Positions 35,759-46,442 of a stretch of 64,000 nucleotides of DNA are shown here, piece after piece; positions within the stretch are counted from its first letter, which is position 1; each line of letters begins with the position of its first letter. Source of the DNA: Abelmoschus esculentus (lineage: Eukaryota; Streptophyta; Magnoliopsida; Malvales; Malvaceae). Location of the stretch: contig JAUCBN010000006.1 in NCBI GenBank assembly GCA_035048815.1, forward strand, positions 17,685,001 through 17,749,000, read 5' to 3'. The translations under genes and the position numbers were made by a program. The notes under the pieces were generated by a model. The model was not told the origin of the DNA. It worked only from the letters and a program-made list of their open reading frames with translations, and ran no database searches.

Positions 35759-36200
35759 TGTCACGAGGCCATTAACTTCTTCCTCAAAGAGATGTCTGAT
35801 AGGATATACAGTGCCACCGTATTTATATTCTAAGACTTTTATTTTCCTTTCCGATGTAAGATTAATGCACCTTGCCTCTTTTCAGGTGTGACATCCTCCC
35901 TCCGTCAACCTCGTGACGCGCTCCGCTTTTGTGATTGACTTCTTGTCACGGTTATTCACACTACCTACCCCTCTCATGGGCTGGGTGATTATTTCATTCA
36001 AAGAATCATGAAACTTGTGGTTGGTAGAGTTGATGAGTTCGATTACCGAGTTCACTCGTTTGTCATTGAATCTGAATGCATAATTAAAGGCCCTTGAGTC
36101 GTTAAATCTCCCCACTGTTGTTAATTGTTGTGATGAGATGTCTGTATGCTGGTAAGTAGTGACCGAGTGTCCTCGCTAAACGACTTTCTGATTTATCTCC
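35759..36200 (-). mobile_element. Short-LTR (TRIM-like) element remnant, copy 1
   Basis: On the minus strand a purine-rich tract GGAGGGAGGA precedes TGTCACACCTG (LTR start at 35893), and the LTR ends CCTCGTGACA at 35759, so the LTR is about 135 bp with TG...CA ends. Upstream internal sequence (35894-36200) contains an open frame (MGRFNDSRAFNYAFRFNDKR onward, ending EGGCHT) that runs into the polypurine tract. The LTR end and the internal end both align with copy 2 near 38990-39240. No reverse transcriptase frame is visible. Confidence 0.6.
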
Positions 36201-36574
36201 ATCTAACTGGAAGCTTTCGACTTGTTTAATCACACTTTAAATAACTAAAAATATTCCAAATTTCAAAAACATCATGGATTGACCTTGTAGTGAAAATATT
36301 AAAAAAATAAAAAAATATATAATCCATAAAAATAAATGAAATCTTAAAATTTAATCTAATTGATTCATACAAATATTTTAATTCCCTCATAAAAAATTGT
36401 GTGAATCATCTTTAATATACAGTCTTATCAAAAACCAGTTATTTTTTTTTAAAAAAGGATAAAGATATAATTATTTAATAATTAAATTATATTCCTATTA
36501 GAATACTGATTCCTTTGTATGACTCTTCAATTTAATTTATATATTTCTAAACAATTTAATTTTTTTTATTCAGT

Positions 36575-36715
36575 TAAAGTGGTCAGTAGTATCTGTTCCA
36601 AAGTATTTTTTCAACCTTTCAACATTAATCGCTTAATTAGCTGACAACACTGGTGCTCAAACCCGTAGCCTCTAAGAACAACAACCGTTTTTTTACCGGT
36701 GAGATTAGATGATTC
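36575..36715 (-). repeat. SINE-like remnant, copy 2
   Basis: On the minus strand it reads CGGTTGTTGTTCTTAGAGGC then TACGGGTTTGAGCACCAGTG, closely like copy 1 at 15550-15655 and like the B-box region of plant tRNA-derived SINEs. A CACCGGTAA segment upstream may be the A-box area. Confidence 0.45.
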
Positions 36716-37140
36716 GTACTAAACAATTTAATTTATATATCATCAATCAATGGATAATATTAAATCATCTCAATTATTATGAAACTGAAATAAACTATAA
36801 AAAAAGGGTTTCTTTCCGCATGGTTTTCTAAATCAATGCGATGGTCCGCAGGAAAAAAAAAATTCCATAAAAAATCTAAATATATATTTCTGATTTTGTA
36901 CCATTTTTAAATTCAATTATTATTTTAAGGAGCATTGTATTTTTATTTATTTCAAGACATCCAGAATGTTATATCTCTCCCCTTATAGAAAAAGATCTGA
37001 TTTATTAGATTTTGCTGATTTTAAAGACAATCCAAGTGATACCGGTCCGTATCTCATTTATTCAGACACAACCTCTTAAATAAAGCAAATTTTAAACTCA
37101 AGAAATACATCGTTCAAACAAAGCAAGACGAGTCTCTGTA
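36716..37140. other. AT-rich spacer and response-regulator upstream region
   Basis: No gene was recognised. This is the probable promoter area of the response regulator at 37654. A leader intron is possible from about 37162 (GTTAGT) to about 37619 (CTATAG). Confidence 0.35.
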
Positions 37141-37653
37141 ACTGATACTGCATCTTCATTTTCTGGTTAGTTTATTCTTCTTTAATCTTGTTTTACGAGT
37201 GTCGAATATGGATATTTCGAACGGAATTAATGTCCGGAAAACACGTATATGTGAATATATAGGAATGGACTTGTGTTTTTGTCATGTTCTTCATGGAAGT
37301 TGATGTTATAATATTCAGAACACTGTTGGGTTTTTTTGGGTTTTCGGGCTTTTTAAGACTTCGTCGTGATTAAGTCGAATATAGTCAAAGTTTAATTTTA
37401 ATCAGGTCATTCCCTGTCTAATCAACTTCACTAATTATTCACTAATTGTTTGACCAAATAATTACATCTTTTGTCTTTATTTTTTTCATTAAAAACATCT
37501 ATGGGTCTCTTTGTTTCATAAACAAAACAAAACGTTGTTTCTTTTCTAGTTTCTTTGTCTTAAAGATTAGATTTTATATGAAACTCACAAGAAGAAATTG
37601 TTGGTTCAGTTTTCTATAGGGAAGAACTCCAAGTTCCTGTAGGGAGATCTTAG

Positions 37654-38140
37654 ATGGCGGCGCAGGGAAGACATGGTGGTAAAAAATCAAATAATATGAC
37701 CGCGCTGGTCGTGGATGATAACACGGTAAACCGAATGATACATCACCGGCTTTTGGACAATCTTGGTATCGAGAATGTGGCTGTCGGGGACGGGAAAGAA
37801 GCTGTTGATATCCACTGTTCGGGGAAGACGTTCGACCTCATCTTAATGGACATGGACATGCCTATAATGAATGGCATTGAGGTAACATATATAACTATTT
37901 CCTTCACGTTTATGTGTATGTTATGAACATAGTGTTGGTTTTTGATTCGGCTCGTTTGAAATATAACAGGCGACGAGGAAGCTTCGGGAAATGGGAGTTC
38001 GGAGCACGATTGCCGGCGTGTCAACACGATCGATGGAACAAGAAATACAAGAATTTATAGAAGCTGGTTTAGATGATTACCAGGAGAAGCCATTGACAAT
38101 GTCTAAGCTTATTTCTATTATCCGTAAGATCGATGGATAA
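37654..38140 (+). CDS. Type-C two-component response regulator (ARR22/24-like)
   Basis: Two exons, 37654-37881 and 37970-38140, giving 132 residues. The protein is a lone receiver domain: acidic pocket VVDDN (Asp21-Asp22), phospho-acceptor Asp66 in LILMDMDMPIMNG, a Ser/Thr position in GVSTRS and the conserved lysine in YQEKPL. There is no DNA-binding domain (unlike type B) and the divergent MDMDMP sequence fits type-C regulators such as ARR22, which accept phosphate from histidine phosphotransfer proteins and can damp cytokinin signalling. In Arabidopsis these genes are expressed mainly in reproductive organs. The intron position inside the receiver and the probable leader intron fit that subfamily. 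Confidence 0.92.
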
Positions 38141-38989
38141 GTTAAAAGATTTTTTGTGTAATGATCAATGAAGCTAACCCCTACCTTTTCTTTCTACAGT
38201 TGTTTCGATCGTAACCAAGTTATAGATAAAAGGTAAATAAATATATAGTGAAATAATCTTATTTATTTATTTATTTATTTTCATTCGCTATTTTAATATA
38301 TATAATTAAATAAATTTTAAATGGTGTGAATTATCTAAAATAAATAGAATAAATAGTATGAACTTAAAATATCATCGTAATAAATTTAAATCGACATAAA
38401 ATAAATAAGAAATTATTAAAATTGAAATGATCCGAACTTAGAATTGACTTAATTCGAAATGTTTTGAAACTGAAGTTGACTATAACCGGACCAGTCGAAA
38501 AATTTCAAATCCTAACCAACATGACTTACAAACTAACTCAATTCACTCGATTGAGAGTCGTATTTCGATTTTAATTATGTTATTCGATATTGTTGTAAAA
38601 CTTGTTTCGAGAGTGTTGTGTTCAGCAAAAAGACTTTTTGTATGTTTGGTAGATCCATGCAACAAAATCCATGAATATTAGAGCTTGCTGGAAAACTCCA
38701 TGGATAAACATCCAATGGGAAAGATGAAGAAGCATGCATATAAATAGGTGAGGGGGTGGCCAACCCCACTCACGTGATGTTTCGTTTCATGTCGTTTATT
38801 ATACAAAAGAATAAGTTACACAATCAATAGATTGATTCAAGTAATAAGTTGTTCGATATTATTTAAGTAAGTTTTAAATTTAAAGTCTTATATAAGTATA
38901 CAACACAAATCGATTTGAGTCAACTAAAATAAAATTCTGAAAAATCGATACATGTTCTAGTTTAGTGAACAAATTCGAAATAAAATTAT
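38141..38989. other. Spacer containing an orphan promoter-like patch
   Basis: Mostly AT-rich. From about 38690 to 38780 the composition changes and a CATGCATATAAATAGG stretch (near 38733-38748) combines an RY motif (CATGCA) with a good TATA box, followed by CCCACTCACGTGATG with a G-box core. No gene follows on the plus strand. The minus-strand frame across it (38575-38769) is probably a shadow. Confidence 0.4.
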
Positions 38990-39240
38990 ACGATGGCGTT
39001 ACACATCATATTAGACATGTCTTTTAGGAAGAGTGTAATGACCTCGTGACAAGTGGTATTAAAGCGACCCTTTGACTATCCGATTTCACGTCGAGCGCCC
39101 TTTAGAGTGATAGGCAGGTTTAAACAGGTTTAAAAAACCGTGACAAAGAAGAGGCCACGAAAGCGGAAGCTTGTGACGAGAATGTCACGAAGTTGAGTGG
39201 GGAGAATGTCACGCCTAAAAATTATATGATATTGTCCCTG
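38990..39240 (+). mobile_element. Short-LTR (TRIM-like) element remnant, copy 2
   Basis: The 5' LTR tail AGACATGTCTTTTAGGAAGA...ACCTCGTGACA ends at 39051. It is followed by AGTGGTATTAAAGC, a decayed primer-binding site for initiator tRNA-Met (usual TGGTATCAGAGC). The internal part is only about 155 bp and ends in GTGGGGAGAA, a polypurine tract, directly before TGTCACGCC, the start of the 3' LTR (39207). The internal end (AACCGTGACAAAGAAGAGGC, GAAAGCGGAAGC) aligns with copy 1 in the opposite orientation. Confidence 0.6.
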
Positions 39241-39368
39241 AAAATTCTATTTTTTTAAATATAGGTTATGTTTTCCTGTCTGACACTTTATTTTTCTTAA
39301 TAAAAACTCTAAATAGCTTATATATCCAACAGAGCCAAAGAATTATTTTGATTTGTATGATATTTAAA

Positions 39369-40150
39369 AGCTTAAGGGTTCAATAAGCTCTTAAACTTTT
39401 GTAAAAAAGTCAATTAAGCCCTTAAACTTTTTTTTCACCCAATAAAACCCTCAAACTCACTAAAAGAATTAATTTAGCCCTTAAACTGTTATAAAAAAAT
39501 CAATTAAGCCCTTAAACTTTTATTGCATTCAATTAAACCCTCAAACTCAAGAAAAAAATCAATTTGGCCCTTTGCTCAATTATGACCGTTCACTTTAACG
39601 TTTTTTTTTTTTTAATTTTGACACTTGTTGCAACAAGATAATGCCACTTATTGTGTTTAAAAAATTTAAAAATATATAAAAAATCTAAAAACTTGAAAAA
39701 CTTTAAATTATTTTAAAATATAAAAATATTTTTTATAATTATAAAGTAATGTCTAATATTTTTATTTTTTATTTTAAATTTTTAAAAAAAATATTATTTA
39801 TCATTTTAAATTAAATTTTAAAATTATTTTTTTATATTTTAAAAATATTTTTTTTATGATTTTTATATAATTTTAAATAATAAATTTAAAAATTTCTAGA
39901 AATGTTATTTTGTTGTAACACATGTTAATTTTTTTTTTTTAAAAAAAAGCTAAAGTTATCGGTTAAAGTTAGTAAAAGGGTCAAATTGAATTTTTTTTCC
40001 TTGAGTTTAAGGGTTTAATTGGGTGTTAAAAAATTTAAGGATTGAATTGATTTTTCTTTTGAGTTTGAGGGCTTATTTGAGTGTAAAAAAAAATTAAGGG
40101 CTTAATTTATTTTTTTTTCAAAAGTTTAAAGGTTTACTAGACCTTAAGCC
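39369..40150. mobile_element. Fold-back (Mutator-like) element, copy B1
   Basis: About 780 bp with long inverted arms: the left starts GCTTAAGGGTTCAATAAGC and the right end reverse-complements to GGCTTAAGGTCTAGTAAACC. Both arms contain repeated AAGCCCTTAAACTTT and ACCCTCAAACTC motifs. It is flanked by ATATTTAAA(A) on both sides (39360-39369 and 40151-40160), a 9-10 base target-site duplication as made by Mutator-like transposases. There is no coding sequence; the centre is AT-rich. Confidence 0.75.
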
Positions 40151-40439
40151 ATATTTAAAACATACTCAATAGTAGACAGAGAAAATTTACTAACAAAACT
40201 TTTAATATAAAAGATTAGATTTATGAAATTATTTCTGATCAAATTAATATAATGTATAAATCATAAAAATTAAAACTATTATTTATACTAAATTTCAATA
40301 GAAAATCTATAATTGTTACCTACAATAATTTATTTGTAATAAAATTTTAATTAAATAATTAAATTGTAATTTTAGAAGTAAAACGTACTTGTTTATATCC
40401 TTGGGACTTGAGTTGTATTTTACCCAATAATTAAAAACA
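40151..40439. other. AT-rich spacer before the complex I-like gene
   Basis: No feature was recognised beyond the target-site copy at its left edge. Confidence 0.4.
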
Positions 40440-41026
40440 AAAACCCTAAACCCCAATTCCATCTTCATTTCCAATTCTTCCCGAGAATCAACCTTTCAAA
40501 TCTCTCTCGAGGCCAGGCTTTACAACCTTTGCTCTCATCGATCTATTGCAAAGGTAGTTTCACTGATTCTTTTCGAATCATTTCTTCATTTTTTCCTTAA
40601 TTTTATTTTTCTAGTTTAAAATATTAGGAGTTTTGGTCGCATCTATTTGAGAATTCCAGTTGGGAATGATATTTTTTTTGTTGATTATTTTCCTTTAAAA
40701 ATTGCTGCTTCTACATGACTGTGAAATATTAGAAGCTTTTTGTGTAGAATATCGATAACAACGTTTTTGAAGGTTTTAGTTTTGGTGGTATTTTCATGTT
40801 GGGATACAACTTATTTAGTTAGGCACTAGATTCGTAGGATTTTTAGGGTTTGGTTATTTATAATTTTAGAATTTCCCAATCACCCGCAGATTGGGTAATG
40901 ATTTCTGGGGATTCATTCTTTTTTGTAATTCGGACTGGTGCTGTAAGGATTTGTTTGGATTTCTTTTTATCAGGGGATCATATTTTTTGTGATTCAAAAG
41001 CACTGAGCTTAAAAAATAAATCTGTA

Positions 41027-41724
41027 ATGGGAACTGAAGAGACGAAGGACCCGTTGAAAGGGGTTGACTGGAAAGCAATTGGTAGTGAGTTGCAGAAGGA
41101 CCCCAGTGCTGGTGGTAAGCATGTTGTAAAGAAGCGGCTTCCGAAGAAGATTAGGCAAATTCCAGATTGTTATTTCCTTCCTCGGATGTCTGTTTCTTCT
41201 GCAATCGCCTTCTACGGAGCTTGTGTCGCTGGCGGGATTGGTGCTGGGATGCTACTTGAGGTCTGGATAAACAAGAAAATTAAAGGTATACTCCTGCATA
41301 TATCTATCTTCTGTCCTTTTTGAACAAGTGAGAAAGGCATGGTGCAATTTCTTTTGTTATTGTCATAACATGCTCGCTTACACAAGACAAGTCTAGAGAA
41401 GAATTGTGTCAGAACACAATCTCCCAGGGGTGAGGCCATTGTTGTACGTTTTTTTTGTTCAATAGTATAGGCAAAATAAATAGGAAGGGGAAAACATTGT
41501 CTTAAATGTTCCTAAAAGACTTGAGACAAAGGTCAAATGCTGCCCTGTCTGGCTTATCCCTTGTAATTCATGGGTGTTCATGGAAGTTAACAATATGGTT
41601 TCTTTGGGGCGGGGGGCTTTGTGTTTACACGAACATCTCCGTTTCGAGGTAGAGCTCATTGCTAATGTACGTTTTTTTTTTTTCCGCAGAGGATGGAGGC
41701 GTAATATGGGAGTTTGGCAAATAA
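41027..41724 (+). CDS. Small membrane protein resembling a plant mitochondrial complex I subunit
   Basis: Two coding exons, 41027-41285 and 41690-41724, giving 97 residues. Residues near the N-terminus read TKDPLKGVDWKAIGSELQKD, then KKRLPKKIRQIPDCYFLPR. A membrane helix follows (SAIAFYGACVAGGIGAGMLL) and the tail is EDGGVIWEFGK. This matches a conserved plant family of about 95 residues that I recall as a membrane-arm subunit of respiratory complex I (SGDH/NDUFB5-like); that assignment is from memory and tentative. No cleavable presequence is evident. A leader exon near 40440-40553 with an intron up to the coding exon is likely, since the leader is C/T-rich and ends AAAG|GTAG. The convergent HIT zinc-finger gene lies downstream. 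Confidence 0.8.
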
Positions 41725-42662
41725 TGCTTCATACCATTAGAAGAGATTCTTATCTTTCTCTTGGTGAGTTTGAACATGCAAGTCATACGTTTCTTTCGAG
41801 TTCGCATTAACCATTCGATTTCTGTTGATTCATATGGCACAATAAAACATCAACCCATTTAATTTATTTGGAATATACTTTTGATATTCAAACAGTTAGT
41901 AGTAAGTTTTGAGTTTTCTTTTTGCTAGTGTGGAGATGATCTCTTCACTATACATTTGCTTTGTTCCACAAATTCAGAATTATACTACTGGAGGCTGGAG
42001 CCTGGAGCCATATTGGTTGGTTTTAATATTCAAAACGAAGAGTTAAACCCGAAATGCTAAATGTTGGATTTGGCCATGATAGGCCCTCCTTAAAGGACTT
42101 GAAATCTATTTTAGAGATGAATTTTAACACACTCGATCATATCTAACAAGGTTTGTGTTTTCACAATGATTGTTAAAACCCCATTCTCATCAACAAAACT
42201 GATCTTGATGCAACAAAACAGTGGGTTGGAGGTTGAGGAATGGGTAGGGATCTCATTGCGGACATTTTCATTGAGATATAAACTAATACGAGACGCATAA
42301 CACGAGAACAATGTGTATAACAGTTGGCCAAATACTTGACCTATAGAAACATCAACCACTGACCAGGCCAGACGGCAGGATGTCTTTTTTTTTTTAATCT
42401 GAACTTGGACATGGCTATGATGACATCTTCGGAAAGATAACTTCGGAGGCCTTTGTAAAATACAATATGTGGTCATGGACTGATTGCAGATAGGATCTGA
42501 TAACAGAGAAAACAATAGCAGTTTTACTTTGGATATTACCAAGTTCTGATCAGCAAATATCTGTTAATCATATGGAAATCCAACAGGCATGCAAGAATGT
42601 ATGGATATTATTAAAGTAGAAGTGGAACTAAAGGATTGCACTAGATGATGATAATAAAATAC

Positions 42663-45067
42663 CTTATCACTGAAAATGCGGAAAACATCCACTCCCATAG
42701 CTTTGTCAAGTGCCTAACAAAAAGAAAAACTGGATTTAGTAGGCATGCAAGCATCAGCAGAAAAGGACTCTCGTTTTTTCAAGTAGGAATAACAGCACCG
42801 ACATTTAATGCGTCTGGGGAGCTATCAATATCAGAGATAAGTTTTTGAAGATGTTCATCCTTCAAGGCATCACGGACTTCATCGGAGGAAGCTGCAAGAT
42901 GAACATGGCAGATTTAAACAGTTGTGTGAAGGGATTTAATCAGTTTTGGAACCGGTAACAGGACAAACCCAGAGAATCAATTAGCTGATATGGAAAAACT
43001 ATTTGGAGCCAGATGTAAAAACTTCATGCAAACCAAATCTAGCTAGAGCAACACACACTACTACAATAATACCACAATGCCTTTGGCACATTCTTGTAGT
43101 AGAATTCTGAAATTGCCAAGAGTTTCAGTATTTCTCCCAAGAATATGTTGAATTCCTATAGGAAACACAACTTCTACAGTGAATTTGAAATTATTCAGCC
43201 TATTTCATGTTCTTATATTTCCATGCTAATTAGGAATATTACGACAAAGCTTTCCATCATGTTTTTTGCATTTTACTACAGTTGAAGATCTCAATTGTGT
43301 CGGCAGCTATCAACAAGATGTTAGTGCATAAACTATAAGGAATGGGATTTTTCCAAAACATTTGCCCAGGTAACATACTGGACACTGCTGTAATGCAGTT
43401 TTCACAAAAATATAAGAGCTAGGATTAGATTTTGAAAAAAAAATACCAATAGCTTGCATCTGCATTATTTGTAGCATGTCACTTGGATCATCAACTTCTA
43501 GTTTCCTCTCCACCTGAAATCCTTGATTAGCACCTAATAGATATGAAACAAACAACATTTGAGCTTTTGAAGGTTCCAGGAATAAAAAGGAAGGCTTGAT
43601 TAAGTTGTTTGAGTTGTGATGATCTCCAGAAATTCAATATAAAGTTCATCCAAGGACAATGGGAGAAATGTTACTAGATACTGAAGTATATACTATAGCA
43701 TGTAAAAGGAAATATGAACAAGGTATTATAGCAGGCAATTCACTAGGAGAATGATTCATCAAAAGACGGTTTTATTTATCAAATTTTCTGAAAAGCTGAA
43801 AAGAAGCATCTACCTAAGGATAAACATAAAACACAGTTTTGAATTTTTCATACTGTGGAATTAAATCATTCAAAAACAAGAAATTGATGAACTGAGTGCT
43901 AACTGTATCGTCCTTCAGATGATTCTGGCTTGACACGGGGGGTCACCACACCATTAGCGGACTCCAGCTTGACACTAGTCGTTATAACATCATTAACTGA
44001 TCCTGAGTTCAAACTAGGGGTTCCTGCAGTATTCAGACACAATAGTTTTAAATTAGGCCACAGAAGGACGATAGAGAAAATGCCAACTTCAGCTAGAAAC
44101 CATCATTTTTTAATGCTAGCTTCCGGAAATAGACCCCTTAGCTAAGTTAGTTTCCGGTTGAACCCAACTTGAGCTGAAATACACATCAGTTATATTTGCA
44201 GTTGGCTTCCAGTTACATAAAGCTCAGTATGGATTACCGAAAAGGCCAGAACAGGAGTGTTGATATTAGCAAAGCAAAAGTGAGATTCTAACTTTATCAC
44301 AAGAAAAGCAACCCCAAAGCCACAACCTTGATATGAAATAACCTTTTACCTCTCAACATGTACCAATCTATAAAAAGGATATTTTTATAACATCAAATAC
44401 ATTAAAAAGAAACATGGTATTGACCGAGAATTGAGAAACATCCAGTTGAGGCAAAATTCTCACCAGATTTTTCTTGTGTGGATTCCGGCTTCACACAGGG
44501 AGTTTCTGCATCATTCATAAAAGACATCAGCTCCCATTTCTAATAACAAGGGTGCTGGTCTCAACTTATGACTTCAGCTACAAAGAGCTAGTAGGTTAAA
44601 AAGGACAATAAACCCAAATTTTCCTTATAATCTTTATCTACAAAACTTGAGACTGTAAACCATTGGTTCAGTTCTTTAAGGCAACACATATTCAACTTCA
44701 CCAGAATGCTTTGTAAACTGTATGTGAAGCTAATATGTTTGTAGAATATAAGCTTATGAGAAAGCATAAACCTAAGAAATTCCCATGATCTAAAGCAAAA
44801 TTCAAATATTTATCAACATTCTTGAAGAAAAGATGGAATCAAATTGTGGGTATCGTACCTTTATGTGTCTTGAAACATGCCAGAGAACAACTAAAAAAAT
44901 TGAAAGAGTAAAATAAACAAATACACCCAGAAAGGAAAAGAGTTAAAAGAAAGGGAAAGGGAAAGGGAAGGGAAGGGAAGAACTTACTAGGGAACAAGAC
45001 AAGAGGGGCACTTGTACTTGGACTGAGCTTGGTTGCAAACTTGACACTGCCGTGAAGGACCACCCAT
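42663..45067 (-). CDS. HIT-type zinc-finger protein (ZNHIT3-like)
   Basis: Exons read on the minus strand: 45067-44988, 44890-44859, 44505-44464, 44023-about 43904, 43521-43447, 42891-42803 and 42713-42663. The N-terminus GGPSRQCQVCNQAQSKYKCP then SCLVPYCSLACFKTHK is a zf-HIT domain with the paired CxxC motifs. A short acidic linker with a repeated VKPES/VKLES motif follows, then the conserved C-terminal block DALKDEHLQKLISDID and ALDKAMGVDVFRIFSDK. Family members help assemble box C/D snoRNPs and other nuclear complexes. The exon 4 donor is unclear: the expected GAAG is followed by GACG rather than GT, so ACA|GTTAGC was taken. The last exon and stop are uncertain; an in-frame continuation from about 42560 would add a long unlikely tail to 42111. 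Confidence 0.85.
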
Positions 45068-45300
45068 TTTTATTTCCCCTTCTTCCCCAAATAACAAAGC
45101 GCGAACCCTTTATTAACGCAGAAAAAGAACAGTTATTGATTGGAGGAGGAAGAGAGGTACGAGGACGGCGGAGCTGAGACGATTGCCTCGACTCCCGGTT
45201 CTGCCTTCTTCTTCTTCTCTGCAAATTTCTAAGGGTTTTCTTAGGAATATAAAAGCGTTGTCGACCGACTCAAGTGGGAATGAGCTCTTCCCACTCTCAG
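45068..45300 (-). other. 5' leader of the ZNHIT3-like gene
   Basis: GC-richer C/T-type leader sequence on the minus strand with no intron evident. Open frames here overlap the first coding exon in other frames. Confidence 0.4.
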
Positions 45301-45314
45301 GGTTCAACTGTTTT

Positions 45315-45745
45315 AATTTTATGGGTAAACTGCGATAGAGGTCACTTAATTATGAGTAAGATTATATTTTGATCACTTATTTATGGATAAAATTATATTT
45401 GAGTCATTATTTATGGGTAATATTACATTTGGGTCAATCAATTATTAAAGGTTACATTTGGATCATTATTTATATTTAATTTTTTTTATCAATTTGTGTA
45501 TTAGGTTAATTAATAATTTCAAATAAAATATTCTAATGTTAATAAAGGTATACAAGTAATTTAAAAGAAAAAACAACTAAATTCATGTACTTTTTTAAAT
45601 ATGAAGATGACTCAAATATAATCTTACTTTATAATTGAGTGAACAAAATATAACCTTTAATAATTGCGTGACCCAAATATAACTTTACCTATAAATAAAT
45701 GATCTATATATAACTTTTAATAATTAGATGACTCAAATATAAAAC
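45315..45745. mobile_element. Palindromic element with internal repeats, family D
   Basis: The left half repeats GGTCACTTAATTATGAGTAA and GATTATATTTTGATCAC-type units; the right half holds their inverse (for example TTATAATTGAGTGAACAAAA and GTGACCCAAATATAACTTTA). The whole can fold into one long imperfect hairpin with smaller repeated steps. There is no coding sequence, and the target-site duplication could not be settled by eye. Confidence 0.5.
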
Positions 45746-46305
45746 GTTTTAGGGTTTTTCAGTTTTGTATTGCAAAAGCTTTTAATTAAAATTATTAGAG
45801 TAATATTTAAAATTATTAGATTATATATTCGTAAAACTTTATTGATTTATATTGTAATTTGCTTTTTAAGATTATAATAAATTTAATCGAATATTTTATA
45901 TTTTAATTTAAACGTAGCTCTCTTGTAAAGTGAAAGGATTGGCTTAATACCCACTTTGGTCCTTAAATTATACCATATTTTCTACCTTAGTTCTTAACAT
46001 ATAACATATTTCCCACTTTGATCCTTTAATTTTTGTTGTTTCAGATTAATCCCTAAAATATGAATCGTTAAACGGTCCAATCCTTCCACCGTTCCACGAT
46101 AAAATAAGTGGTGACGATCCAATTCCATCATCACACAAGGAAATAGTAATACTAATACATACACATTTTGTTGCATAACATATTTTTGGTCACATTATTT
46201 TTCATGTATTTTATGTATCAAATGTTATTTAAAATTATTTGAAAATTAACAATTTTTATTTCGGTTGATCAGGCATTCACACAAATATATAGATTTCCCT
46301 TTGGC
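45746..46305. other. AT-rich spacer
   Basis: Includes a segment (45940-46110) with CCCACTTTGGTCCTTAAATT and TTCCCACTTTGATCCTTTAA, imperfect direct repeats of the kind found in element arms, but no matching inverted arm was seen. Confidence 0.35.
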
Positions 46306-46442
46306 TGGTTGACGTAGAAAACAAGGTCCGAAAAAAACACGGGGAGTTCTACCGGTAGATATGTTCGGAATGGTTCCGGGAAGACAGACGTATGTTCATG
46401 ACAACGAAGGGGTTGTCCAACTTGTCTACAACAACAGAAACA
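46306..46442 (+). pseudogene. Peroxiredoxin Q relic
   Basis: One frame gives ENKVRKKHGE and stops; the next frame continues DMFGMVPGRQTYVHDNEG then VVQLVYNNR. Together these match the C-terminal part of plant chloroplast peroxiredoxin Q (GNKVRK.WGVP.DLFG.LPGRQTYV and GVVQLIYNN). The catalytic-cysteine region, transit peptide and C-terminal helix are absent. The frameshift and stop near 46355 show it is dead. It is about one exon long. Confidence 0.75.

Noticed and set aside
42111..42542. 143-codon minus frame after the ZNHIT3-like gene
   Set aside because: It could extend the last exon, but its composition is unlike the family and no homologue is known to me; treated as 3' region.
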